5,607 bases of DNA from Promethearchaeota archaeon. Lineage in GTDB: Archaea; Asgardarchaeota; Lokiarchaeia; Sigynarchaeales; SOKP01. This document shows, piece after piece, positions 1-5,191 of this stretch. Location: positions 1-5,607 of the forward strand of contig JAHLWT010000267.1 of NCBI GenBank assembly GCA_019057775.1, read 5' to 3'. Made by a program: the position numbers and the translations under genes. Every line of letters starts with the position of its first letter. The stretch's first letter is position 1. The notes under the pieces are model-generated. The model had not been told where the DNA came from. It was given only the letters and a program-made list of their open reading frames with translations, and did not search any database.

Positions 1-1069
1 AATTGTAAATGACCCCTCCAATTCCAATTCCTGCAGGGGACTGCAAATCAACAAATCCTGTTGCAAAGGGCGTCATAATCCTCGCAAGCAGCAGACAAGT
101 GTATTCCTCAATAAAGAAACTTCCTCGAAGATTCAATTCAATGATATACTTCAATGCATCTTTGTACGCTTCGAAAAAATCTTCCACAGTGTAGTCAAAA
201 TCTGGACTGTTTTTCGTTGCACGTCCATACGGATTGATCGGCCGCAAGAAAATGGAATTAAATCCGCTACTAACATACTCATCTATAATCGTCCGGATTT
301 GAGATAGACTGCTTCTCGTGACGGTCATCAATGCAGAAATGTTATTCATTCCGAGAATGCTACGGGCTAATTGCAGTTTATTTGCCATAATGTCATAGCT
401 GTTCAGTGCATTTCTCAGGGGCCTGTTCTGGTTATGGAGTTCTCTCGGACCGTCCAAGGAAGTAGACAGTACAACATTATGCTTCTTAAAGAAACGCAAC
501 ATCCTCTCATTCACCAGAGTAAGGTTAGTGCATACGACAAAATCGATTCGCTTTCTATGCAGGACCCTGAGCAGCTCAGCGTACTTCATGATGTACTCCA
601 CAACATCGATGTTTAGTAAGGGTTCCCCTCCTTGAAACTCTATTTTTATTCTATCTGAGGGTGACATGAATATCGTTTCGACTATTTTCCTGGCAGTCTG
701 TTTATCCATATCGTATTCCTTCTCTTCAGGTGGTTTGCTTGACGCCTGGCAATATATACATCTTGAATTACATCTCAGGGTTGGCACTACCATGTGCAGT
801 GAAGTGAACTCGTTCAGAAATCTCTTCTTTGTCCTATACTTTGTGGCTAACATTTCCATAACGGGACCAATATCTCCATCTGCCACCATATGTTTGGATT
901 TCAGGTCGGAGAACTCCTCCGTCCTGTTATTCATGGAATAGTGGGTAAACTCTCTGAATGCATCTGTCGACAAAAAAACACACTCCCCAACCTCATTCGT
1001 CAAAAAAACCGTTTCACCGTCTATTCTTTCGAACCGAAAAGGCAAAATCACATAGGATTCTGATTGCAT
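1..1069 (-). CDS. hxsB: His-Xaa-Ser system radical SAM maturase HxsB (3' end beyond window)
   Basis: Predicted radical S-adenosylmethionine enzyme of the Hxs system, which pairs with HxsC and is thought to modify a His-Xaa-Ser repeat peptide; the chemistry is not established. The frame is open from ATG at 1069 to the left edge (356 residues seen; from memory the family is longer). Seen: N-terminal segment LPFRFERIDGETVFLTNEVG typical of HxsB, the 4Fe-4S motif C100-NSR-C104-IY-C107, QGGEP at 146-150, a STSLDGP segment near 200, and GFVDLQSPAGIGIGG just before the edge, a stretch I associate with HxsB. The auxiliary-cluster C-terminal domain would lie outside. It starts 4 bases after the hxsD stop, so the two are almost surely co-transcribed and coupled; a GGAG lies rather far upstream (15 bases), inside hxsD. 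A generic SPASM-type maturase is the alternative, but adjacency to an HxsD-like gene argues for HxsB. Confidence 0.92.
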   Translation of the reverse strand, partial: MQSESYVILPFRFERIDGETVFLTNEVGECVFLSTDAFREFTHYSMNNRTEEFSDLKSKHMVADGDIGPVMEMLATKYRTKKRFLNEFTSLHMVVPTLRCNSRCIYCQASSKPPEEKEYDMDKQTARKIVETIFMSPSDRIKIEFQGGEPLLNIDVVEYIMKYAELLRVLHRKRIDFVVCTNLTLVNERMLRFFKKHNVVLSTSLDGPRELHNQNRPLRNALNSYDIMANKLQLARSILGMNNISALMTVTRSSLSQIRTIIDEYVSSGFNSIFLRPINPYGRATKNSPDFDYTVEDFFEAYKDALKYIIELNLRGSFFIEEYTCLLLARIMTPFATGFVDLQSPAGIGIGGVIYN

Positions 1070-1073
1070 TTCG

Positions 1074-1394
1074 CTATTCTTCGTCTCCAAAAGGGAAAAA
1101 CGCTTTCTTAATAATTAGCTCTCGCATCGGCCGCATTTTCTGTTCGAGGTCCACTCTGAGCTGGTAGTCTATCAATGCATTACGAAATTCCTTTACGACA
1201 TCCTGCAAGCTAGTGTTCTTGTCTCGTGTCTCCAGATGAATTTTAATAGTAGAGCCAGTACTGTGGGTGATATGGATCCAACATCTGTCCGTGAACTTGT
1301 AGCCGCATTCCAAAACTGCTTCTTTACAGTAGACCTTGCCGCTGATTTCAATATCAAGTCCCTGATTGTGCAGGTCTCTTTCTATTTGACTCAT
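1074..1394 (-). CDS. hxsD: His-Xaa-Ser system protein HxsD
   Basis: Small partner protein of the Hxs radical-SAM system; its biochemical role is unknown and it is presumed cytoplasmic. The product is 106 residues, about the usual family size. Seen: YCKEAVLECGYKFTDRC at 22-38, a conserved-looking start in which a strand-helix reads like other HxsD proteins; EFRNALIDYQLR at 69-80, corresponding to the family's Asn-Asp-rich 'LLNDYLRE' helix; and RPMRELIIKKAF at 88-99, also characteristic. Cysteines are at 23, 30 and 38. I chose ATG at 1394 because AGAGGAG lies 5 bases upstream; an in-frame ATG at 1427 would add 11 residues but has no ribosome binding site. It is followed after 4 bases by hxsB, the usual neighbour. 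The assignment rests on remembered family motifs plus this adjacency. Confidence 0.88.
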   Translation of the reverse strand: MSQIERDLHNQGLDIEISGKVYCKEAVLECGYKFTDRCWIHITHSTGSTIKIHLETRDKNTSLQDVVKEFRNALIDYQLRVDLEQKMRPMRELIIKKAFFPFGDEE

Positions 1395-1399
1395 TTGGA

Positions 1400-1406
1400 C
1401 TCCTCT
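1400..1406 (-). promoter_or_regulatory. Ribosome binding site deciding the hxsD start
   Basis: AGAGGAG sits 5 bases before the ATG at 1394. The upstream in-frame ATG at 1427 has only AAATAGCCCATTA before it, so the shorter HxsD is preferred. Confidence 0.75.
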
Positions 1407-1422
1407 TATCTGTCCCCACCCT

Positions 1423-1434
1423 CCCATTAATGGG
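1423..1434. repeat. Perfect 12-base inverted repeat upstream of hxsD
   Basis: CCCATTAATGGG is a perfect palindrome ending 17 bases before the hxsD ribosome binding site. Its CCCAT/ATGGG arms recur at 1476-1492. It could be an operator or a short leader structure; only the sequence symmetry is seen, the role is inferred. Confidence 0.45.
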
Positions 1435-1475
1435 CTATTTCCATAGGGAATTCGATGTCCTCATTCACGTTGTCG

Positions 1476-1492
1476 CCCATCGTTACAATGGG
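1476..1492. repeat. 17-base inverted repeat upstream of hxsD
   Basis: CCCATCGTTACAATGGG is symmetric around its central T except for one C/A pair, so 14 of 16 flanking bases are paired. The arms CCCAT and ATGGG are the same as in the palindrome at 1423-1434. With the spacer between the PLD gene and hxsD being only about 150 bases, a shared regulator site is possible. Confidence 0.4.
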
Positions 1493-1542
1493 TAATATCG
1501 GTACAGCCTAGGTTAATCTCACTACGACGTTATCTACCGCAC

Positions 1543-2256
1543 CTACGGAGATGGCCTACATACGCTGCACGCTGTATATCCCCGCTGCTTTGCTTTTGTT
1601 AAAGAAATCGGAATACGGCTTTTGCTTAGATAGCGGCAGCCCAACCCGTGGTATTTCTTTCCTGTCTTGGTAATATAAACAATTTTCTCAGCTTGAGGCT
1701 GTTGCTCAGAAGGCTTGAGTTCCTGAGCTGGGGCTTCCAGCTTCTCCTCACTTAAATAGTGCTCACTCCAAAGTCGATCAAACTCCTGCTCATATCTACC
1801 TACTAAGGGACGATCTCGGATGACTAACAGATTCTCATTGTTCCTCTCTCCCGCTGAAGCCGTCCAGTTATAAGAGCCTGTTACGACCACCTCATTATCT
1901 ATTACGGCAAACTTGTGGTGCATGAGATAAGAATTGCTACTATAACGAATGGTAATACCTTGCTTTGTCAAGTAACGGGATTTGGAGTACTTAGCCTCTT
2001 TCTGGTCCTTATCAAGGTAAATTCTTACCTTTACTCCTCGATTATGAGCATCTATTACTGCGTTAGCAAGATTCCTATCTGTAAAGTAATACATAGCTAT
2101 GTCTATACTTTCCCCAGCTTTATTCAACTGCTCAATGATGGCTCCTTCAGGGTCATCTACAAGAGAAAAATAGATATCAATTGAGGCTAACGTAACGGTT
2201 GGTAGGAGTAGAACGAGCACAGTAATAACAAGGATGGCTATTTTAGACTTTAACAT
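1543..2256 (-). CDS. Exported phospholipase D-like nuclease with C-terminal Cys/His tail
   Basis: A single-HKD protein of the phospholipase D superfamily, of the Nuc-endonuclease type that works as a dimer on nucleic acid; the exact substrate is inferred. The product is 237 residues. Residues 1-24 form a signal peptide (KSK, then a long Ile/Leu/Val core, ending TLA before SIDIYF), so it acts outside the membrane. The PLD domain spans about 26-170: DIAMYYFTD near 52-60, then H113-x-K115-x4-D120 in HHKFAVID, GSYNWT at 127-132 and ENLLV near 141-145. A Gln/Glu/Pro-rich linker (about 175-190) leads to a tail with H203-x3-C207 and C230-x2-C233, which may bind a metal; similar Cys/His tails occur on extracellular clostridial nucleases. 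ATG at 2256 is chosen because a seven-G run lies 6 bases upstream. A TTG at 2286 would add ten residues before the signal peptide and is less likely. It lies 58 bases after the 170-residue gene, probably in the same operon. Confidence 0.93.
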   Translation of the reverse strand: MLKSKIAILVITVLVLLLPTVTLASIDIYFSLVDDPEGAIIEQLNKAGESIDIAMYYFTDRNLANAVIDAHNRGVKVRIYLDKDQKEAKYSKSRYLTKQGITIRYSSNSYLMHHKFAVIDNEVVVTGSYNWTASAGERNNENLLVIRDRPLVGRYEQEFDRLWSEHYLSEEKLEAPAQELKPSEQQPQAEKIVYITKTGKKYHGLGCRYLSKSRIPISLTKAKQRGYTACSVCRPSP

Positions 2257-2262
2257 CTTAAT

Positions 2263-2269
2263 CCCCCCC
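2263..2269 (-). promoter_or_regulatory. G-run ribosome binding site of the PLD gene
   Basis: AAGGGGGGGA ends 6 bases before the ATG at 2256. An unbroken run of seven G replaces the usual AGGAGG, and being a homopolymer it could vary in length between copies of the genome. Confidence 0.6.
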
Positions 2270-2314
2270 TTGGTTAACAACAGCAAGTCTTCGTCCTTTT
2301 GGTTCAGCCATTAT

Positions 2315-2827
2315 CTACTTCCCCTTTCCGCTAAATACTCTTATGAAGACGTTCCTAATCAATCCGGGTACTTCCTTTAATTTTTCTTTCAATTTACGGT
2401 TAACATCTTCAGGAGTAAGTCGAGTCTTTTTATCCTGGCTCCAATTAAACAACCAGTAATCGATTATCTCTAACTGCTGGTCATAACGCATAATCAATTG
2501 TGCTTGTAATGGTTTGCTGCCTTCTATTCCTGAACTCCATTTGACCAAACAACTAATCTCTCCGTTGTCCCGTTCAAATAAAGCGTCAAATTTTACCTCA
2601 TCTATCTGATGATTCCTTTTAGCAAATTCGACAGTTCTTTGAAAAGCAATCTTATGTTTCTCTTCTTTTAGCTCTTCCTCCTTATATATTGCTACTTTTG
2701 GGTCTTTGCGAGACCTCTCGAACATCCAATCATCCCACTCATAACCAATCCAAAACCCTGCTCCAAACACCATGGCAAAAAGTAGAATTACAAAACCTGT
2801 AACGCTATCCGGAGTTTTTCTTGGCAA
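2315..2827 (-). CDS. Membrane-anchored protein of unknown function, 170 residues
   Basis: I do not recognise the family. The N-terminus is MPRKTPDS, followed by one hydrophobic segment (about 10-28, GFVILLFAMVFGAGFWIGY), so it is probably a single-pass protein. Next comes an acidic/basic helix (about 36-60, rich in Lys and Glu), then a likely folded domain (about 70-135) with alternating hydrophobic residues, for example ISCLVKWSSG and LIMRYDQQLEIIDYWLFNW, and a basic C-terminal helix. There is one Cys. Positive residues before the helix suggest the C-terminal domain is outside. The start is TTG at 2827: AAGGAG lies 7 bases upstream and there is no ATG nearby. It is followed after 58 bases by the PLD gene. 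Its 5' end overlaps a possible decayed frame (2788-3123), which may just be coincidence. Confidence 0.8.
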   Translation of the reverse strand: MPRKTPDSVTGFVILLFAMVFGAGFWIGYEWDDWMFERSRKDPKVAIYKEEELKEEKHKIAFQRTVEFAKRNHQIDEVKFDALFERDNGEISCLVKWSSGIEGSKPLQAQLIMRYDQQLEIIDYWLFNWSQDKKTRLTPEDVNRKLKEKLKEVPGLIRNVFIRVFSGKGK

Positions 2828-3123
2828 CCCAAGGCTCCTTCAGTTTTGAATATTTTGTAGCCAACATCCACATCCCTTAATTTCTTTCTATTCGTATTAC
2901 AAAACTCCTCTATCCCACGACTGGCTTGATAAAATTCTCTCGATACAGATGCTTCAATTTTACCCAGGTCATATAGGTCGCCTTACCTTGAGGAAGTACC
3001 TATATGAACCTGTATGTGCGTGTTTTCTCTTGTCAATCAGCATGAAATCTTGATCTACCTTACTTTTGCCATCTTGACAGATTCTTCATGAGTATGAACA
3101 AATAACTCATCACTTAGCGACAA
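2788..3123 (-). pseudogene. Possible decayed gene: one frame with three internal stops
   Basis: The 280 bases between the 200- and 170-residue genes hold no intact gene. In one frame, from TTG at 3123 to TAA at 2788 (112 codons), the translation reads like a soluble, charged protein: SDELFVHTHEESVKMAKVR, then TAG (3055), IKISC, TGA (3037), TRENTHIQVHIGTSSR, TAA (2983), GDLYDLGKIEASVSREFYQ and a Lys/Arg-rich helix with VGYKIFKTEG. The last open piece alone is 64 codons and has no ATG. It overlaps the ends of both flanking genes in other frames. The protein-like look in A+T-rich DNA can be chance, and other frames here also have short protein-like stretches. I cannot name a family. Treat this as a hint of an inactivated gene, not a call. 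Confidence 0.25.
2835..2840 (-). promoter_or_regulatory. Ribosome binding site supporting a TTG start
   Basis: AAGGAG ends 7 bases before the TTG at 2827. It is the only good site near the 5' end of the 170-residue frame and makes the TTG start credible. Confidence 0.65.
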
Positions 3124-3712
3124 ATATAATCGGCTCCAAAGGAACCTCACTTAGAGTGAAAAAGCGCGTGATGGCTTTTTTGAGAGTTCTCTTATTTGGA
3201 GCAGCAATTAGAGTTACGTAGCTTTCTCCTTCTGTTTCAGAAACAATTGTCCATTCGCCTTTGTCATCCAAAAATTGTCTTACTGTGTTTGTTTTAACTT
3301 TTCGAGAAGCAATTACGCATTTATGTTCCGCTAAAATATTCTCTACCTGTTTCATAGGAATGACGAAAAGATAATGGTACGCTGGATGGATATTCTTCAG
3401 GAATGTCTTTTGGTCGGGACTAAAAGCGACAATCAGTGGATTGGTAGAACTAAGTAGAGTTTCCCATCCATGCCCTGTCCTTTTCAGAAATCCAAACCCT
3501 TGACCGTACAGGCTCAGCCTACGGTTCGACCTTTGTAATTCTTTTCTGAGAACACCAGTTGTTTCTTTGCCTGATACACTTACCCATAACTCTTTTCTAT
3601 CAGGGTTAATCTTTTCTTCCAACTTCCAACTACTGGCCTGGCTGGCTGCAAAAACACTCAGCAAAAAAACTCCCAACAACACAACACTTAACCCGCTGGA
3701 TAATTTTTTCAT
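3110..3712 (-). CDS. Secreted protein of unknown function, 200 residues
   Basis: I do not recognise the family. A clear signal peptide is present: MKK, hydrophobic core about 7-21, and small residues for cleavage after A22/A23 or A26. No Cys follows the core, so it is not a lipoprotein. The mature part (about 174 residues) is basic, with a Lys/Arg-rich stretch VLRKELQRSNRRLSLYG near 54-70, aromatic strands such as YHYLFVIP, one Cys (HKCVIASRK) and a helix near 176-187 (KRTLKKAITRFF). No catalytic motif is visible. ATG at 3712 is supported by AGGAGG 8 bases upstream. The 294-base spacer before it is long, so it may have its own promoter; a good -35-like TTGACA at 3841-3846 lacks a convincing -10. 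No terminator is visible after its stop. Confidence 0.85.
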   Translation of the reverse strand: MKKLSSGLSVVLLGVFLLSVFAASQASSWKLEEKINPDRKELWVSVSGKETTGVLRKELQRSNRRLSLYGQGFGFLKRTGHGWETLLSSTNPLIVAFSPDQKTFLKNIHPAYHYLFVIPMKQVENILAEHKCVIASRKVKTNTVRQFLDDKGEWTIVSETEGESYVTLIAAPNKRTLKKAITRFFTLSEVPLEPIIFVAK

Positions 3713-3929
3713 TTTTCTAACCTCCTCACTAACGTTTGGTCTTTACTCCGGTGAATTACCTTTTCCTTCTCACCTCCCCAATTTATGCTCTCTACTTTGG
3801 TCAATTCCCCGTGAGTTTTGAAAATATGTTATATCTTGCGTGTCAAGTAAAGGCTTTGGTTTATTCTGGGGTAGATAATTTTTCCTAATTTAGCTCTCCA
3901 ATGACTAAGCGTACTTAACTACACTTTAC

Positions 3930-3957
3930 TTTGCCCAAGGGGGCCTTCTGTTCTCCC
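3930..3957. repeat. Intergenic C3-N2-G5-pyrimidine-C3 motif, copy 1
   Basis: On the plus strand a CCC, AA, GGGGG, pyrimidine tract and CCC follow one another, preceded by TTTG. A similar order occurs at 4388-4414. The local GCCC/GGGC arms can pair with a four-base loop. Each copy follows the stop of a short gene, which is why I note it. The similarity is loose. Confidence 0.25.
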
Positions 3958-3964
3958 AAATAGA

Positions 3965-4001
3965 CCACCAACAACTGACGAATTGAAAGAGATGTTGGAG
4001 G
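3965..4001 (-). other. Stem-loop just after the 94-residue gene
   Basis: CCTCCAACA and TGTTGGTGG (minus strand) pair with one T/T mismatch around a 19-base loop, starting 5 bases after the stop at 4007. No run of T follows the stem, so it does not look like an ordinary intrinsic terminator. It may instead stabilise or punctuate the transcript. Confidence 0.35.
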
Positions 4002-4006
4002 ATTGA

Positions 4007-4291
4007 TTACTCAGCTTTTTGTAGGATTTTTATTTTACTGAAGGGATGTTCGGATTCAATCGGAGACCAATAATAGATTCTAGTATCCTTAATGTCTTTA
4101 ACATATTTCAGCATGAATGTTTGGCCTGTATCTTCGTTAACTAGAAATGTATGAATTTCAGCAAATGAGCTGGGATAGATTGTTATTCTGTATTTTTTCT
4201 CTTCAGATTCAATTCTTTTTGGTTGGTAGAGCAGAGCAAACACCATGAATCCAACTACAATGATAAGAGTAAATATAACCGCATTCTTCAT
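4007..4291 (-). CDS. Single-pass membrane protein of unknown function, 94 residues
   Basis: I do not recognise the family. MKNAVIFTLIIVVGFMVFAL forms one N-terminal hydrophobic helix (about 4-21) with no obvious cleavage site, followed by a charged neck (YQPKRIESEEKKY) and a roughly 65-residue domain with alternating strands (YRITIYPSSFAEIHTFLV, TFMLKYVKD, RIYYWSPI), likely a small beta-rich domain on the outer face. There is no Cys. ATG at 4291 is chosen because AGGAGG ends 8 bases upstream; a GTG three codons earlier overlaps that site. The gene stands alone between two spacers of 150 to 290 bases. Both it and the 200- and 170-residue genes are anchored or exported, which suggests a shared surface theme, but no sequence similarity between them is evident by eye. 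Confidence 0.82.
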   Translation of the reverse strand: MKNAVIFTLIIVVGFMVFALLYQPKRIESEEKKYRITIYPSSFAEIHTFLVNEDTGQTFMLKYVKDIKDTRIYYWSPIESEHPFSKIKILQKAE

Positions 4292-4387
4292 CTCTCTCAC
4301 CTCCTCTGATCTCGCCTTTGCCCTTAACTCCCTTTAGAGAAATTACCATTTAGATCCCCGATATGTTAGCGAGCTAATTACAATATA

Positions 4388-4414
4388 TTTTCCCACTGGG
4401 GGCTTTTTCTCCCC
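4388..4414. repeat. Intergenic C3-N3-G5-pyrimidine-C4 motif, copy 2
   Basis: TTTT, CCC, ACT, GGGGG, a pyrimidine tract and CCCC follow one another, resembling the element at 3930-3957. On the minus strand GGGG and CCCC can pair around AGAAAAAG. It lies 97 bases before the start of the 94-residue gene. No T-run follows on the minus strand, so it is not a clear terminator. Confidence 0.25.
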
Positions 4415-4449
4415 TGGTGTCCCCGGGATCCTTCCCTTCCCCTCAACCC
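4411..4449 (-). other. G-rich island, possible quadruplex, after the right-hand module
   Basis: The minus strand has five G-tracts of 3-4 (at 4447-4449, 4439-4442, 4434-4436, 4421-4424 and 4411-4414) with gaps of 4, 2, 9 and 6 bases, beginning in the last codons of the 38-residue frame. In otherwise A+T-leaning DNA this stands out. It could fold as a quadruplex in DNA or RNA and mark the transcript end; the 9-base gap weakens this. Confidence 0.35.
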
Positions 4450-4559
4450 ATCTCCTCATAAACCTTATCTACCTTCTCAATCAGCTTCTTAAACTCAGTC
4501 CAATTATTATAGCGACATCGAGGAAAGGCTAATCTCTTATCGCTGATAATCTTTGACAT
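4443..4559 (-). CDS. Small protein, 38 residues, overlapping the four-helix protein gene
   Basis: Unrecognised. ATG at 4559 lies inside the end of the four-helix protein gene (overlap 23 bases) in another frame, and the product reads MSKIISDKRLAFPRCRYNNW followed by an amphipathic Lys/Glu helix (TEFKKLIEKVDKVYEEMG). The residue pattern, a helix with regularly spaced Leu/Ile/Val, looks like real protein rather than random translation. No strong ribosome binding site precedes it (a GAGA about 12 bases away), so it would depend on coupling to the upstream gene. It is the last frame of the right-hand module, followed at once by the G-rich island. It could also be chance. Confidence 0.42.
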   Translation of the reverse strand: MSKIISDKRLAFPRCRYNNWTEFKKLIEKVDKVYEEMG

Positions 4560-5064
4560 CGGCGATACAGTCTCGGATTAAGACAATCCCTGTGAAAATA
4601 ACAGTCATTCCATTTATACTCAAGAAGAACCAATATAAGGAATCCTTGACATTGATAGCAGTAACAACAAGTATAATCGCCAATAATTGTGTCACTATGA
4701 ATATAGGACGTGAGGAGCTAACCAACAAACGGGGCCAATACAACAGCTTAGACGTGCTGTGCCCTGCTGTGAAATGCTCCCATCCCAAATCGGGCAGACG
4801 TTTTTCAATATTCTTTCTAATGTAAACCCCGATGCGCATGATTCTCCTTTGGTGCGACTTCCACCTAAGTGCGAAAAACGCTGTCAGTATAGGACAAACG
4901 AAAATCGGCATTGCACTTCCCGTAATCCCCCATACGATGACTAAACTGGCTAATGTTACCGACGTCAAATAGACCATTTGCGTTTTAAAAGCTGACCTCT
5001 GGGATATTTCATTTTTTAATTCTCGATACTCCGCAAGGATTACTTCGATGGTCCTCTTATCCAA
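4537..5064 (-). CDS. Four-helix integral membrane protein of unknown function
   Basis: The product is 175 residues with two helical hairpins: hydrophobic segments at about 30-48 and 52-66, then 121-139 and 143-163. The N-terminal 29 residues are charged (EYRELKNEISQRSAFKTQ), and a basic loop carries IMRIGVYIRKNIEKRLPDLGWEH (67-97 region). The order EYxxLKxEIxQRxxF, helix, helix, RIGxYI, LPxLGWEH resembles a widespread family of short uncharacterised bacterial membrane proteins; this is from memory and no function is known to me. The start is TTG at 5064, because AGGAGG ends 6 bases upstream; GTG at 5082 would add six residues but lacks a good site. The TTG overlaps the stop of the 44-residue peptide gene, and the gene's own end overlaps the 38-residue frame, so all three look translationally coupled. 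Confidence 0.85.
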   Translation of the reverse strand: MDKRTIEVILAEYRELKNEISQRSAFKTQMVYLTSVTLASLVIVWGITGSAMPIFVCPILTAFFALRWKSHQRRIMRIGVYIRKNIEKRLPDLGWEHFTAGHSTSKLLYWPRLLVSSSRPIFIVTQLLAIILVVTAINVKDSLYWFFLSINGMTVIFTGIVLIRDCIADVKDYQR

Positions 5065-5191
5065 CGCTTTCCTCCTCGCCACCCATCAGACCCAGCTTCT
5101 CATTATCTACGATAGAAGCAACAAGCTCCTGAGTATCACTTAACTTAACTCTTCCTATCTCTTTTTGTTCAGTTTGTTTTGTTTTATTCAT
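5057..5191 (-). CDS. Small peptide, 44 residues, inside the coupled module
   Basis: Unrecognised. It reads MNKTKQTEQKEIGRVK, then SDTQELVASIVDNEKLGLMG, then the acidic tail GEEESVG. Evidence that it is a real gene: the ATG at 5191 shares one base with the stop of the 70-residue gene (TAATG), GAGGG lies 7 bases upstream, and its end contains the ribosome binding site and TTG start of the membrane protein. It has a basic, polar front, a hydrophobic middle and a short acidic end, with no Cys and no transmembrane helix. Possible roles are a small partner or regulator of the membrane protein, or a peptide substrate for some modification enzyme; nothing here decides. No His-Xaa-Ser repeat is present, so it is not HxsA. 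Confidence 0.65.
   Translation of the reverse strand: MNKTKQTEQKEIGRVKLSDTQELVASIVDNEKLGLMGGEEESVG
5071..5076 (-). promoter_or_regulatory. Ribosome binding site deciding a TTG start
   Basis: A perfect AGGAGG lies 6 bases before the TTG at 5064 and inside the coding sequence of the 44-residue peptide, whose stop overlaps the TTG. This favours TTG 5064 over GTG 5082 and implies coupling. Confidence 0.7.

Noticed and set aside
9..1430. Plus-strand open frames across the hxsB/hxsD region
   Set aside because: They are antisense shadows of the minus-strand hxs genes, which carry clear motifs; they have no motif or convincing ribosome binding site of their own.
2258..2311. 17-codon minus-strand frame MAEPKGRRLAVVNQGGD before the PLD gene
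   Set aside because: It ends one base before the PLD ATG, so coupling is imaginable, but it is very short, overlaps the PLD ribosome binding site and shows no other support.
3712..3831. Minus-strand frame ending in an ATGA overlap with the 200-residue gene
   Set aside because: About 38 codons, no ATG and no ribosome binding site; the overlap with the start is probably chance.
3828..3846. Promoter made of TTGACA (3841-3846) and TATAAC (3828-3833), minus strand
   Set aside because: The -35-like box is perfect but the -10-like box is only 7 bases away, and nothing TATAAT-like lies at 16-18 bases, so this is not a normal sigma-A promoter.
4421..4432. CCCCGGGATCC, resembling a cloning-vector polylinker
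   Set aside because: The order of bases differs from common polylinkers and the flanks are ordinary genomic sequence; most likely natural.
1915..4825. Other plus-strand frames opposite the PLD, secreted and membrane genes
   Set aside because: Each lies over a minus-strand gene with a signal peptide, motif or good start, and none reads like a known protein.
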